Shown here piece after piece: positions 1 to 11,000 of a DNA stretch of 64,000 nucleotides. The number at the start of each line of letters is the position of its first letter. Within the stretch, counting starts at the first letter, position 1. A program made the translations under genes and the position numbers. The notes under the pieces were generated by a model, which did no database searches, was not told the origin of the DNA, and saw only the letters and a program-made list of their open reading frames with translations. Origin of the DNA: Oopsacas minuta. Lineage: Eukaryota; Porifera; Hexactinellida; Lyssacinosida; Leucopsacidae. The stretch lies in the NCBI GenBank assembly GCA_024704765.1, contig JAKMXF010000188.1:62001-126000 (forward strand), in the 5' to 3' direction.

Positions 1-39
1 AGAACTGGGCACTATACTATAGTATAGTAGGCCCAGTAA

Positions 40-177
40 AAATGTCCAGCCGACAGACTGGGAGTGTAGCCCAGGATTATTGCTTTGTGTTCTTTTCAAG
101 GGGGAGGCTACGCCCCCCCCTGAACCCCGTGTATACGTATATACCGCACTGCACCAGCCCCAGATTTGGGGCTCCTT
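40..177 (+). repeat. Dispersed repeat family Q, copy 1 (interrupted by a hAT element)
   Basis: This stretch matches copies near 17.4 kb (inverted), 40.7 kb (inverted) and 62.75 kb. Shared landmarks are a block like GCCGACAGACTGG, then TTCTTTTCA, a C-rich run, and CCAGCCCCAGATTTGGGGCTCC. In the 62.75 kb copy the block continues past GGCTCCTGGATCTG, so the hAT insertion at 186 probably interrupts or ends this copy. No coding capacity was seen; the class is unknown. Confidence 0.6.
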
Positions 178-185
178 GCTCTGAG

Positions 186-589
186 CAGTGGCGTAGCCAG
201 AGTTTTTGTGATTCACGATCCTGCATCCATGGCCCAAGATCTAAGGGATCTAAGTGTTTGTTGGGCTAAAGTTTTTGAGAGAAATGAATACTCTGTGACC
301 GTTTCTCAATCTAGTATGGCAGTTTGTACTAAGTTTATGTTTGCACAGTTTGAATAATTATGGAATTACAGTACCATAGTTGACAAAATTAGTGATTATA
401 TTTAATAAGTCGAAATGTCAAATGCCCCACATATGGGCAAAATTATTATCAATTCCCCTATATATCACAATCTATAGCACAGACTGGGGGACCTGGGGGT
501 AACCATTGATAGGTACAAACATTTCGTAGGCTGAGCAAGGATAGCGCAAGGCTGACGCCCTTGTAAGCCCAGGTCTGGCTACGCCACTG
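186..589. mobile_element. Non-autonomous hAT element (404 bp) with perfect 8-bp target duplication
   Basis: The ends are CAGTGGCGTAGCCAGA at 186 and its inverted match TCTGGCTACGCCACTG at the right end. GCTCTGAG occurs directly before (178-185) and directly after (590-597) the element, a perfect 8-bp target duplication typical of hAT transposons. The interior has no transposase, so it depends on an unseen autonomous partner. Confidence 0.88.
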
Positions 590-912
590 GCTCTGAGAAA
601 TAAATTATGTTAAAAACACTTGTTCCTAAAATTTAACAACAAATGCCTTAACACCCCTAACTTTCAAGAAAATGGAACCAGACTAAATCATTAATGAATG
701 AAAAAGGTATCTACTTACCCAAAGTATATCAAAAATGTTCAAAATATAGAAATTGCAATTATAAAAAATTATTACTACTATACCAGTTGAGTTTATGGGC
801 TATAAAGCATATACAATTTTATTGTAGGGCTATCAAAATATGAGACTACTGAAGAGTATATGAATAATATTGGAATTGTAAACAAACATATCAGGTTATT
901 TAAGCTGGTATA
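590..912. other. AT-rich intergenic stretch
   Basis: No coding signal, RNA gene or repeat end was recognised between the hAT element at 186-589 and the next terminal repeat at 913. Confidence 0.5.
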
Positions 913-1715
913 CAGTGGCGGCCATATGGGGTGTGCAGGGTGTGCGGTGCACAGGGGCCCCCCAAAGAGATCATTTGGAAGGAGAGGAGATTAACCGAGA
1001 TTTTGGGGGAATGATTGGACCCACAAAATCCCAGGTCAACCTTTATTCTAGGTTGAGTATAGTTAATTGTTTAGTTGATCTATGTGTTCATGAAATTAGA
1101 AATTAAATTAGTCAATAAGCATAGGATATGACTACTACAAGAATTTAAATTTCCCTGAATTGGTTTTAATTTAGACATTTTTCCTGTTATATCTGGAATT
1201 TATTAGTTATTCATCTCTTGTGTGCATAGATTATATAGAAATATTATTTCACAGACATTAAATCGTATTTACGTGTATTATTAAGATATCTGTCACGAAA
1301 GTTCTAATTTGTTATACTAACTTATGCAGAGGCGGATCCAAGGAGGGGTCCTGGGGGTCCTAGGACCCCTCCTCAGTGTTCCTAGCGAGAATCAAAATGG
1401 AACCAAAATTCAGTTTTGAATTTTTGTCTAAAAATTAATGAATAATAGATAAATTAATTTAAATTTATTTCTCTATATGTGGTAGAAATGTCTTTAGATC
1501 GCTATTTCAGTGTCTAAATATTAAAAAATATACTGGGGGCACCCCTTAGGATAGCTCGCTGCGCTCGCGCTTGGACCCCCCTAGGTAAATCCTGGATCCG
1601 CTCCCTGTTATGCATGTGTCATGTGCATAATTTTGCATCGTTTTTTTTATAATTGAGAAGAGGGCCCCAAGAAAAACATTACACAAGGGGCCCCAATATC
1701 CTATGGCCGCCACTG
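913..1715. mobile_element. hAT-like non-autonomous element with a second one nested inside
   Basis: The terminal inverted repeats are CAGTGGCGGCCATA at 913 and TATGGCCGCCACTG ending at 1715, followed inwards on both sides by GC-rich GGGGCCCC motifs. No matching 8-bp duplication was found at the outer flanks. The right end abuts gypsy integrase sequence, so this element probably landed in, or truncated, that older insertion. Confidence 0.7.
1327..1607. mobile_element. Nested hAT-like miniature element
   Basis: The ends are CAGAGGCGGATCCA at 1327 and an inverted GGATCCGCTCCCTG ending at 1607, with GGGTCCT/GGACCCC blocks just inside each. TTATGCA occurs at both borders but overlaps the left CAG, so the exact duplication is unclear. 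It lies wholly inside the 913-1715 element and is therefore the younger insertion. Confidence 0.6.
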
Positions 1716-2250
1716 AAGTCGAGGTTTTTCGTAAACCGTGCATTAGCTCAAAAGCAGAGAAGGGTGTAATTGTTCTTCGCCAGATATTGATTGCAAAGGT
1801 TATTTCTTCAAAGAAATTTGGCCAGTTTTCATGTTTTTCATCCAAAGAGTTAACCATTCTGTCCCGTTGTCGTTAATGATTTGAACAGGTGCCCCTTGTC
1901 GACAATACATGGAGTAAATACCTTTGGAGACCTCTTTAGCTTCTTTAGAATGAAATGACGAGTTTCAATCCACTTGGTAAAATGGTCGATTATTGACAAA
2001 ATATACTTGTAGCCATTTGATTCAATAAGTGGCCCCGTGAAATCCATCCCGACACGATACCAGACCTTGGTGATGATAGATAGAGGATTCAATGGATTTG
2101 TGGGCGCTTTCAAACTTGGTTGGTTCTTCTGACAGCATATACAAGCGTAAACATATCTTTCGATATATTTGTACATGCTTGGCCAATAGTAACGGTCTTT
2201 TGAAATATTATAGGAATATCTAGAACATTGGTGACGAGAGTTATCGTAGG
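1716..2250 (-). pseudogene. Ty3/gypsy retrotransposon integrase fragment, broken
   Basis: On the minus strand the reading starts with an integrase zinc-binding region (HQCSRYS... YYWPSM... CICCQKNQ). It continues into the DDE core with GMDFTGP and the SIIDHFTKW motif (first catalytic Asp). A frameshift follows, and in another frame there is an INDNGTEW-like motif (second Asp). After a second frame change and apparent internal deletion, the NWPNFFEEITFAIN and FELMHG motifs of the C-terminal part appear. Reverse transcriptase, gag and LTRs were not found. With at least two frame disruptions and truncation at the hAT boundary (1715) this is a dead fragment. Confidence 0.8.
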
Positions 2251-2689
2251 TTTCCTAGGATGCCTTCTAACTCGTTGTCTCGGATAATTATTAAGGTAAT
2301 AATCAAATAAAAACCTGAAACATATCTGAAAAATGACAAAAATGATTTGCAGATTGCATAGAAAAGTAGGGGGACCATTTTCCTCAAATACCATGAATAT
2401 TTGACACTTGGCAAAATAGTCCCCAGGGCCATTTTTGTAGGGGGATCATTTAGAATTAGTTTAAAAAAACAGGGATTCTGCAATAATTGTAGGCCCAAAA
2501 TCGTGAGAGTGGAGAGCCCTGCCATTACTTGTATCTGCGAAATCAAATTTGGTAGGTACTTGAAATCATCTCCAGAGCTATTTTCACTCGAATCTCTCCG
2601 TGGGGGGGCCGATATTCAATTCAACTCCTCCAATAATAAGTAGTAAACATATAATTACTGTTACAAGACATGGAATACCCAAATAACAT
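2251..2689. other. Intergenic, probably decayed transposon sequence
   Basis: Overlapping minus-strand open frames are present but none shows a recognisable domain. The stretch may be the upstream continuation of the gypsy fragment, but I could not identify reverse transcriptase or RNase H motifs. Confidence 0.35.
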
Positions 2690-3170
2690 TCAGATCTTTT
2701 AATACCCAGCTATAGCCGTTAAGAGCAAGTCTCCACATATATTTTAAGATTTCAAATATTTGTTTACTTTATACTCATGAAAACAACAATAACTTTATAT
2801 ATGAGGAACTTGAAAATGAGAAATTCAGATTCCGCGTACTCGATTACTCCTATATGCTTGTTCAGAGCCAGTCTCTCAGTATATTTCGAGATTTCAACTA
2901 TTTGTGTAGGTACTTTATATTCATAAAAACAACAAATATGTTTACATATGATTAATTCAAAAGTGTGAAAATTGGAATCAGCATACTCGATTACCCCAAT
3001 GTAATTGTTTACTTTTCCTATATCGTCAATAGAAGGATATGTAATTCCCTATAAAATATATGCACATCATCTTCCCCTATCATTATAATACAAAGTGGAC
3101 AAACAAACAAACAAACAAACAAACAAACATACACAAACACACAATAATTGAGTTTTAATAATATAGATAG
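2690..3170 (+). repeat. Modular dispersed repeat family R, copy 1, ending in an AAAC microsatellite
   Basis: Two tandem units of about 150 bp carry landmarks such as TTTACTTTATATTCATAAAA, TTTACATATGA and CTCGATTACCCC. They are followed by an (AAAC)n tract at about 3099-3129 and then TTTTAATAATATAGAT. The same order of units, microsatellite and TTTAATAATATAG tail occurs at 20.0-20.5 kb. No coding capacity. The modular plan with internal microsatellite resembles non-autonomous Helentron (HINE/DINE-1-like) elements; this class assignment is inference. Confidence 0.7.
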
Positions 3171-3949
3171 ACATGCAATGTGTATTATGCTAGTAATCCT
3201 ACTGAAGTTTGAACACAAAATATGTTCTGGAAAGGTTTGTCGGATCAGGATTGAATATATTTCATTTTCTTAGCCGTTTAGAATATTCATCAACAGTCAT
3301 TTTCGCTTTTAAGAAGGAGGACCCTTACTAAGAGAAATTTTAGTATTCTGTATAATAATTTCTTGATCTGATGGCATAACACGAGGAGTTACTATGTCCG
3401 TTGTTGTATGTATAGAAATCCTGATAATTGCAATAATTCTATTCTCACATTTTCAGTATTTTCCACGGTTAGAGAAACTATTCTTGAAGTCATTAATAAG
3501 AAGTGTATCTTTCTAGTTTAGCCTGTGATAATGTGAAACGTTAGGTTCAGGTACCCGTCGATTGGTAGTTATTAGCTCATTTACTAAATTGCTCTTTTGC
3601 CTAACTAACCATATATTGGATATGATATAATCAGTATTTTGTTATGTTCTTATGTAGATATAAACTAAAATATGCCGACATGGTAATATTCCCCAGCAAG
3701 TGGGGAAAAGGCATGTACATGATGAGAGTGAAGTGTGTCTAAGAGTTTCAGAACTACTAGTTATCTCAGAGGGTAAAGAGAGATCACAAGTATTAATGTG
3801 ATCACCTGAAACAAGCGGCTATATGTGAACTAATAAATGCTCAATAGCTACATGAATTGACTCGGATCGTTGTGTGAAATGCACCCCTAATGTCAAATAT
3901 TTTCATGTCCACCTTGAAACCCAATGTGTTTTTCGTTTATACAAACTCT
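3171..3949. other. AT-rich intergenic stretch
   Basis: No gene, terminal repeat or recognised dispersed family was found between repeat copy R1 and the MULE transposase relic. Confidence 0.4.
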
Positions 3950-4480
3950 GTAACCATTTCATTGCAGATTCTAATATTTTTGTCAGTACTGTACTCAATA
4001 GACTCGAGTATTGCGAATAGATCATAACACTCTTCATCAAAACTAATACATGATTCAGCATCTTGCTTTGTATAAATCTTCCACCAGCATTTGCAAAACT
4101 TGTTCCACATCACTTTAGCATTTCCAGTTTTATGATTAAATAATAGTTTAATATGAGTATATAGATTTTAGAAAGATAGTAAGTACATAGTAGATGAGAA
4201 GTATATGGTAACGCATTGCGGAGAGCAACTGGCATTACTGGATCTCCATCAGTAAACAGAACCTTTGGGGATGTATAAAAGTTCTTACAAACTCTTTAAA
4301 TGCCAATTCAAAAGATGATACAGTTTCGTTTCTCAATAAAGAACTGGCAAGAATAACTGTTCTCCCGTGCATGTCAAGTCCCTTATAGTCACTTCGGAGG
4401 CTGTTATACACAAGTTCGAATGTATATATTTTGAATAAATATATTCTGACAAGATTGCAGAAATAATACTGGCGCATTAT
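3950..4480 (-). pseudogene. MULE (Mutator-like) transposase fragment, frameshifted
   Basis: Minus-strand translation from 4477 gives DMHGRTVILASSLLRNETV followed by SFELAFKEFVRTF, typical of the MULE transposase core around its first catalytic Asp. A frame change at about 4265 leads into PKVLFTDGDPVM (the TDGD motif carrying the second Asp) and RNALPYTSHLLCTYYLSK, matching the downstream cysteine/histidine region. A further shift at about 4140 gives a FNHKTGNAKVMW segment running to about 3950. At least two frameshifts make it non-functional. The upstream side is cut off by repeat copy R2. No terminal repeats were found. Confidence 0.75.
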
Positions 4481-4499
4481 CGCTTGCTCGCACTACGCG

Positions 4500-6190
4500 G
4501 TTGCGAACACATCGTGTCCACACTCGGACCTAAGGACCTCGAGTACATAAAATCATAATCTTAACAGTAGCAAACATGATACTGCCATAATCTTTAAAAC
4601 TGCATACTTAATGTCCCTAAAAGTGAACAAATATTTTTTGAAATTTGTTTACAATATCATATTTGGACTCAGAATATTCGATTACCAGAGCGTCGATCTT
4701 GGGGGGCGAGAGTGTCTTTTCGCCCCCCCCCTCCAATATTATTTATCATTATTAACTTTTTCATCATTTATATTATTGATTAATTCTACAATTCTCTACA
4801 AGTTTTATTATATTGGAGTTATACAATTATTGCCAACAATTTGGCTTTGTATGTATTTGAATTTCAAAGGCATACAACAAATTGTCCAGCTTTCTTCACT
4901 TTATGTAGAGCACCAATTTTGTATTATTAATTCAATTTGTTCGCTAGAGAGTTTTAGTATTAAATATTAGAGTGATTATTTTGTATTGGTTCACTCTAAA
5001 GTGCTCTCGTTTGGTTTCTTAGCACAATTGGCATTACAGCCTTCACTCTACAATACCTATATTTCGTAATATAAATTACTACAGAATTATCTGTACAGAA
5101 GCATGATAATGCAAAATGGTATTGTCTATTATTGAAATTATTTAATAGTTCTTAGCAATAATTTCGTATTAATTGACAATATTTTGCCCCCCCCAATAAA
5201 TTATGCTATCGACGCTTCTGTCGATTACTTCGTATAGTCGTTTACTTTGAGTACCTAAAAGTTAAAAATATTCACAATATATTGTTTACAATACCATATT
5301 GGGAGTCAGCACACTCGATTACCCCAGTAGTACAATGTTGTTTTGTTGGAAACTGGTGGAGACTGCTAGAAATTGCTGGAAACTGCAGGAAACTGCCTGA
5401 AACTGCTAGAAACTGCCGAAACTGGTTGCAGAGTGTTGGGACCTATCGCATTTTCAATTTTCTCATATGTAAATGTATTCTTGTTTTTCTGAATATATCG
5501 TGATAAATTTCCATATTGTGGTAGAAACATACTTTCAACTGCTATACTGGGGTAATCGAATATGCTTTGTCAAAATATGATATTATAAACATCATTTCAT
5601 AAATATAGGTAAAGTAAACTATTTCATTTGGGTAATGAGTATGCTGATTCCGATTTTCACGCTTTCCAATTAATCATATGTAAATTTAGTTGTTGTTTTT
5701 ATGAAAATATAGTAAACAAATTCGCCAACTCTCAAAATATACGTATATACTTGCTCTAAACTACTACCCAGTAGTAACTAAGTACGCTGAATCTGAATTT
5801 CGCACTTTCAAGTTTTTCATATGTAAATTTATTGTTGTTTTTATGAATATAAAGTAAACAAATTTCAAAATTGAAGTAGAATCATACTTTCAACGACTAT
5901 AGTGGGGTAATCGAGTATGTTGAGTCCGAATATGGTATTGTAAACAACATATTGTGAATATTTGTTTACTTTGAGGTACATAAAGTAAACTAATTTCAAA
6001 ATTGAGGTAGAATCATACTTTCAACGACTATACTGGTATACTCGAGTATGCTGAGTCTGAATATTGTAAACAACATCAATATTAATAAATCTCAATTGTT
6101 GTCTGTCTGCTTGTTTGTCCGTTGAATACCTCGAGGCGCAATGTTCATCGCGAAGCGACGAGCCAAAGGCTCGTAGATATAGAAAATTGA
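4500..6190 (+). repeat. Modular dispersed repeat family R, copy 2, split by a hAT insertion
   Basis: The left part (about 4500-4685) matches the 20.0 kb copy from CGAACACA / TCGGACCTAAGGACCTCGA through GGACTCAG...ATTCGATTAC. After the hAT element it resumes at 5221. The right part contains several about 150-bp units (CTATACTGGGGTAATCGA, TTTACTTTATATTCATAAA and inverted versions) and ends near GCGAAGCGACGAGCC and AAAGGCTCG at about 6130-6175. This is the longest copy in the window, with units in both orientations. Confidence 0.7.
4686..5220. mobile_element. hAT-like non-autonomous element with perfect 8-bp target duplication, inside repeat R2
   Basis: The ends are CAGAGCGTCGAT at 4686 and the inverted ATCGACGCTTCTG ending at 5220, with runs of G/C just inside. 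TCGATTAC lies directly left (4678-4685) and directly right (5221-5228), a perfect 8-bp duplication. The target sequence belongs to family R, so this insertion is younger than that repeat. No transposase open frame is present. Confidence 0.85.
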
Positions 6191-6495
6191 AATCCCTTGT
6201 TATTCTCCTATATTATCATACTAACTACTTTACATCAAGGTTGTAACTGAATAGTTCAATATTACGGTAACCGAATATCAGTATTCGTATTCTATATGAG
6301 TAAGCAAATATTATCAGTATTCGTATTCGGTAAGACAGATATTCATGAATACTGATATTCGGTTCGCTCGGTTTCAACCTGCTTTATATTCATAAAAAGA
6401 TACATGTATACTATTTGTATGTTCAGTCAATAAGTCCAATTACAAGTTGAAGATTCAAACAAAAATATTTCACAAAAGAAACTAGTTATGTTGCT

Positions 6496-6604
6496 AATCA
6501 TGTTATAATATGTATTGTATATAATACTGAACATCGGTATAAGTCAGACAGAATGACTTCTACCGATGTTCAGTAATATTTCCAATACATATTATAACAT
6601 GATT
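6496..6604. repeat. Near-perfect 109-nt inverted repeat (hairpin)
   Basis: Arms of about 45 nt (AATCATGTTATAATATGTAT... with its complement ending at 6604) pair with few mismatches. The loop AAGTCAG-ACAGA-ATGACTT contains a further short palindrome. Either strand would fold into a long single stem. It could be a tiny foldback transposon or a small-RNA precursor; sequence alone cannot decide. Confidence 0.7.
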
Positions 6605-6724
6605 GGTAGTACGTATATATTACAAATGAACGGCAAGATGATACACTTCTAGCGATGATCGGTGATCTGTATAAGTAAACTCTAATCTATATATGTGTGT
6701 GTGTGTGTATAAGTTTGTATGTCC

Positions 6725-6910
6725 AGAATTGATTGCAGAATCTGGAAGACCCCAAGGCTGATTTTTGACTTACAGGGGTATTTTGGGCCTGGCTCGGACA
6801 AGTTCGAGTCTTGGACGAAATTCACATCTATGACTAAATTATGACGTCATTGTCACCTTTTTGATGTTTGAAAAATCACGTTATTAACAACTGCTCAGCC
6901 AATATACATG
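6725..6910 (+). repeat. Dispersed repeat family S, copy 1
   Basis: The landmarks are CAGGGGTATTTTGGGCCTGG, CTCGGACAAGTTCGAGTCTT, TTCACATCTATGAC and ATGACGTCATTGTCACCTTT. The inverted complement recurs at about 46.81-46.92 kb over the same length, and a shorter inverted part at 24.24-24.33 kb. A (GT)n tract lies directly upstream at about 6694-6708. Class unknown. Confidence 0.6.
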
Positions 6911-7344
6911 ATAGAAGTTTGAAATTTGAATCACAGGTACCCCTCAATGTGACAAATGCCCTGACCTTATGATTCTGACCAAACCTAACTCATCATGGGA
7001 TTATTACTTCATCATGACTGTACAAATTTCGAATAATTTCAGACTTTCTTAATACCCAAGGCACATAGTGTCGAGATTACTAACCAAAAGCGACATAGCA
7101 TCTCCAGTGTCACCACAGAAGGCCATTGTAGGTTATTAGGATGGACCATGGATAATAAAATCTTAAATTTTCACTATTCTGTCAGTTCGAGGCATGTAGT
7201 GCAGTGTATATTCTGTCGCGTAGCGACCAATAACACTATAAAATTTAGTTGTTCAATTCTTAAGCTAACTTGAACCACTAAGCTGTCGCGCAGCTACCTA
7301 GAAAGCGAAGCGGGCTTGTGAAATTTAAATAGAAAGGTGAAAAA

Positions 7345-7862
7345 TTATTGATCCCAATAGTATTCACTAGAAATTTCATAATCTCCACCCAATATGTATA
7401 ATTGTACCAATTTTCGTAATAACTGGATTGCAAGATTTCCTACGGCCGTGTTCGCGTCATGGACATCGCACATTGTCCATGCCATTGCTGGGGTGTATCC
7501 TTCACGCCAATTTGTGCTGTAATTTATCTCCACTATTTGATGCGAGAATTTGAACTCTTGTGATCAGCGTGGTTGCCTCGTTGACGGATATTTTTGGCAC
7601 CCCTTCGTTGCTTACAAGTGTATTTGAAGTGTTTCTGACAGAGGACATTGCTTTGCTATCGAATTACCTAATGAACCTGGCGTCACCTTGCCAGTATCTC
7701 TTTTCGTTCTTTAAAAATATTTTTGATGAATTCACTCTAATTTCTAAAAGAATTTATGCCGGACCAATTTTGTCCTTACATAACTATTTACGCAGACACG
7801 GGGATCCGGCGACTTCCCCGATTCTTCCTCGTACTTTTAAGTCCGTTGCCTCCTATTGTTGA
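7345..7862 (-). pseudogene. Unrecognised, probably decayed coding sequence
   Basis: This block is less AT-rich than its surroundings and carries overlapping open frames. On the minus strand a reading MSSVRNTSNTLVSNEGVPKI continues to about 7510 and then shifts frame into EGYTPAMAWTMCDVHDANTA and WLIQLLRKLVQ-like text ending at 7345. I do not recognise a family. The frame change and lack of flanking exons suggest a relic, perhaps from a mobile element. Confidence 0.3.
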
Positions 7863-8031
7863 AATGATTTATTCCTTCTGGTAAAGTGATTTCTAAATTC
7901 TAGAGCTCTACCTCTACATTATACATTACTGAATTTTAGATATTTGGTCAAATTGTCATCCCATGGCTATGGTCATACACCAACACTCTTATTCTTATCA
8001 ATAATTATAATCATTATATTAGCTGAGTAAT

Positions 8032-11000
8032 ATGAACATGCTCTCTTTATACCCTTCTCGGGAGACTAGACCTCTCAAGAAGTGTAAGTTAGGACCACCC
8101 GACGTATATGGACAGGATGGAAAACAGAGAGAGGATGAATTATCTGAAGCTAACCTGAAAAATGGATTCAGATACACAATCCCTTCTCTAGACGTGAGAG
8201 ATGACAAGACTTCAGCTCTGACAGATGTTACTTCAATTAATCCAGGAGAGCTACAGTCTAGCATACAGACTATGATGATAACTAAGACTAGACAAGAAAT
8301 ATTTTCCAGTGAATCTCTACTCAAGAAACGGCCTGCTCCCTCTAAGGAACACTTCCAAAACATAAAGCCTAACGTGAATGAGAATAAAGTTGCTTCTTTC
8401 TTCCAGGATCTGAGTGGGGCTGCTAGTCTCAGCTCTATTATTCAAAAGAAAGTGAGATGCTCTTTATCTATAATTAGATTTATGTTCCTTCTAATTCCGC
8501 TACACTAATACAGTTACCTGCGCTTAATTGGAACACTTTTAATTTTTAGACTTACCTTATTTCGATGAGTACGCGCCCGGAAATTTACGACACATTTGAC
8601 CATAATCTAAATTAGGAAATTAGTTTCCCAAAATCTTTTGTATTTTCGAAAATTGACGAAATATTTGGACGAAAAAATGCACACAAAAAGAATAAGCGTT
8701 TGGCCGCTTATCCATGGAAATACTGTAACACTTAGGATAACAATTTTAGTGCCTTCCCCAGGATTTTTTGGATGAAAGCGATTTATCGAGCTGTACCAAT
8801 TTGCTATGTAAGGACATAATTGTTACAAAATTAATCTACCAGAAGTATAAATTATAGAAAAATACTCGAATACAGTGTAACACAGACTCATAAACAGAGC
8901 AAGAAACAAGATTTTCGGGGAATTAAGGCGGAATATTAGCTAAACTAGACATCTAGAAAAACAATTCTACAAAAACACATGTACGTAATAACTAAGCACA
9001 TCTCGAAACCAAACAAAACAAAGTCAAAACAAGTTCGATCACAAATTTCAAATTTTATCCCCTTCTCAAAAAATTACGGAGGGGCTCGACAGGGAGTTCG
9101 AGACCCTCCATATTAGTCCTGGCGCCGCTACTGACCCTGAGTCAAATCCTATAAGAATTACAATATCTATAGGTTCTGGTAACAATGCGTAAAGAAGACG
9201 TGTTCGAGAACCTATGGCAACACATGGTACCTCTGGATAGAGCTTCTTGGTTTATAAAGATGAATAATGCTCATCATTTCACTGCAGAGAAGAGAGGACG
9301 TAAAACTACTGACCCCTCAACTGAGTGGACGAGTACATTATTAGAATTCGTGAGTATGAAGTTCAAAGGTCAGCAACCACAACTCAGTGGAGACAACAAA
9401 GGATCTCCCCAGCTACCCCAGGCTTCTAACGGTACTTATATAGTTCTTTTTACTTGAAATAAGCGCAGGGTGCCGAAGGTTGGCTACGCTTGTACTATGA
9501 CGTGGTTATTATTGTCTATATGATAACATTATTTACCATATTAACTCAAATTAAAGCTCTGACCTGGCTATTATGATTTTAGCTGTCACAAAAATTAAAT
9601 ACGAATTACAAATATCAAATCTATGTACCGAAATCCATTGATCTGATGAATTTGGAATTGTAAATACACTAAATACTCGATTTAATTATGTGATATATGT
9701 ATCTCTAATAGCTCCTATCAACACACCTAACAATGGAGAACAGCTGCAGTACCTGGTACAGCTATGCTTCAAGCTATATCAAGACGGTCTCCTAGATAGA
9801 CACGTATTCCTTAGGACTCTGATAGAGTCTCTGGAGCAGAAGAAATCTAACGAAGCTATCCTAGCCTTCCTACCCCTGCTAATGCTGTTTGTAGAGGAAC
9901 TGCTATGCTCTCAATTCCTGAGCAGAAGTCTAGCTGAGTTCTGTATCCGCAGACTCAGACACCTGCATGATAATGACTCTCTGTATTGTGGGGAAGATGT
10001 CCGACTGAGAAGTTTAGAGGGAGAGAAGAGAGATATCAACCTGCTCTCCTATTCTCTCACTCTTAAACTGTCTGCTATACTACACTGTGTTGTATTAGAG
10101 TGTCCTCTAGCTCTCATATGGCTGCCAACTGAGACAAAAAGCAGTTTCCCTCTCGACAAACTCCCTTTAGACATAACCTCACTTCCTATCCTCCCACAAC
10201 CCGACTCTAATATCTCTCCTACTCAGATCTGCAGTCTCCTATCTCATAGAGTACAGGAACTGAGGGAGAGGAGACACGCAGCAGAGATGAAGTGGTCCTC
10301 TGTAGGTATACAGGCCTCTTCTAGAGGAGCTGCTGTAAGGGAGCTAGTGGATATATTAGACAATCTGAATGCATTCAAGTTCACTGACGTCACTTCTAAA
10401 ACAAGATTACTAGAATTGTATAGAAAGGTATTTCATTCCCCGGACACTCTACAATCGCTCTCTCTCAGAGATGATACCATCATCTTGCTCCTGTGTCAGT
10501 GGGCTGTAGCTCCTGATCAGGTGGGAAGACATCGCCCCCTACTGGTATCAGGGCTTATCTGGGCTAGACAGAAGGAGAGAGCTGGACTGAGTGTGGATAA
10601 TTTACTCAATGAGTTCGGAGAGTTTGAGGACGATAATATCGAGACTGGTTCGGTTAGTGGATCTGACAGAGATAAATTCCCATTCCAACGAGCCTTGATA
10701 CGCTTTCTGGACAGGTTTGTTTCTTATCTGAATACAATAAGCATGTTAACTCTAATAAGTCATAATTTTTACACTTAATTCTATCGTATGATTCTTAACA
10801 TACTTTATGTGTACTATAGGGGTCCGAATAAACGGGGTTTGGAATCTCCAAAGTACAGAATTAATTAGAATACTTACTAAGATAACAATATCTAAAATAG
10901 ATCTAAGGATATTCCATATAATCCATATAAGGCATGAAAACAACCAGAAAAATTATGTGATTGATTAAACATTTCTAGTCAATATTCGAAATTTAATAAA

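Noticed and set aside
3099-3129. Regular AAAC repeats that could look like a repeat array
   Set aside because: A simple microsatellite inside repeat R1; no spacers, and this is animal DNA, so not CRISPR.
9653-9680. CTGATGAA sequence as a hammerhead ribozyme core
   Set aside because: No matching GAAA core and stems around it.
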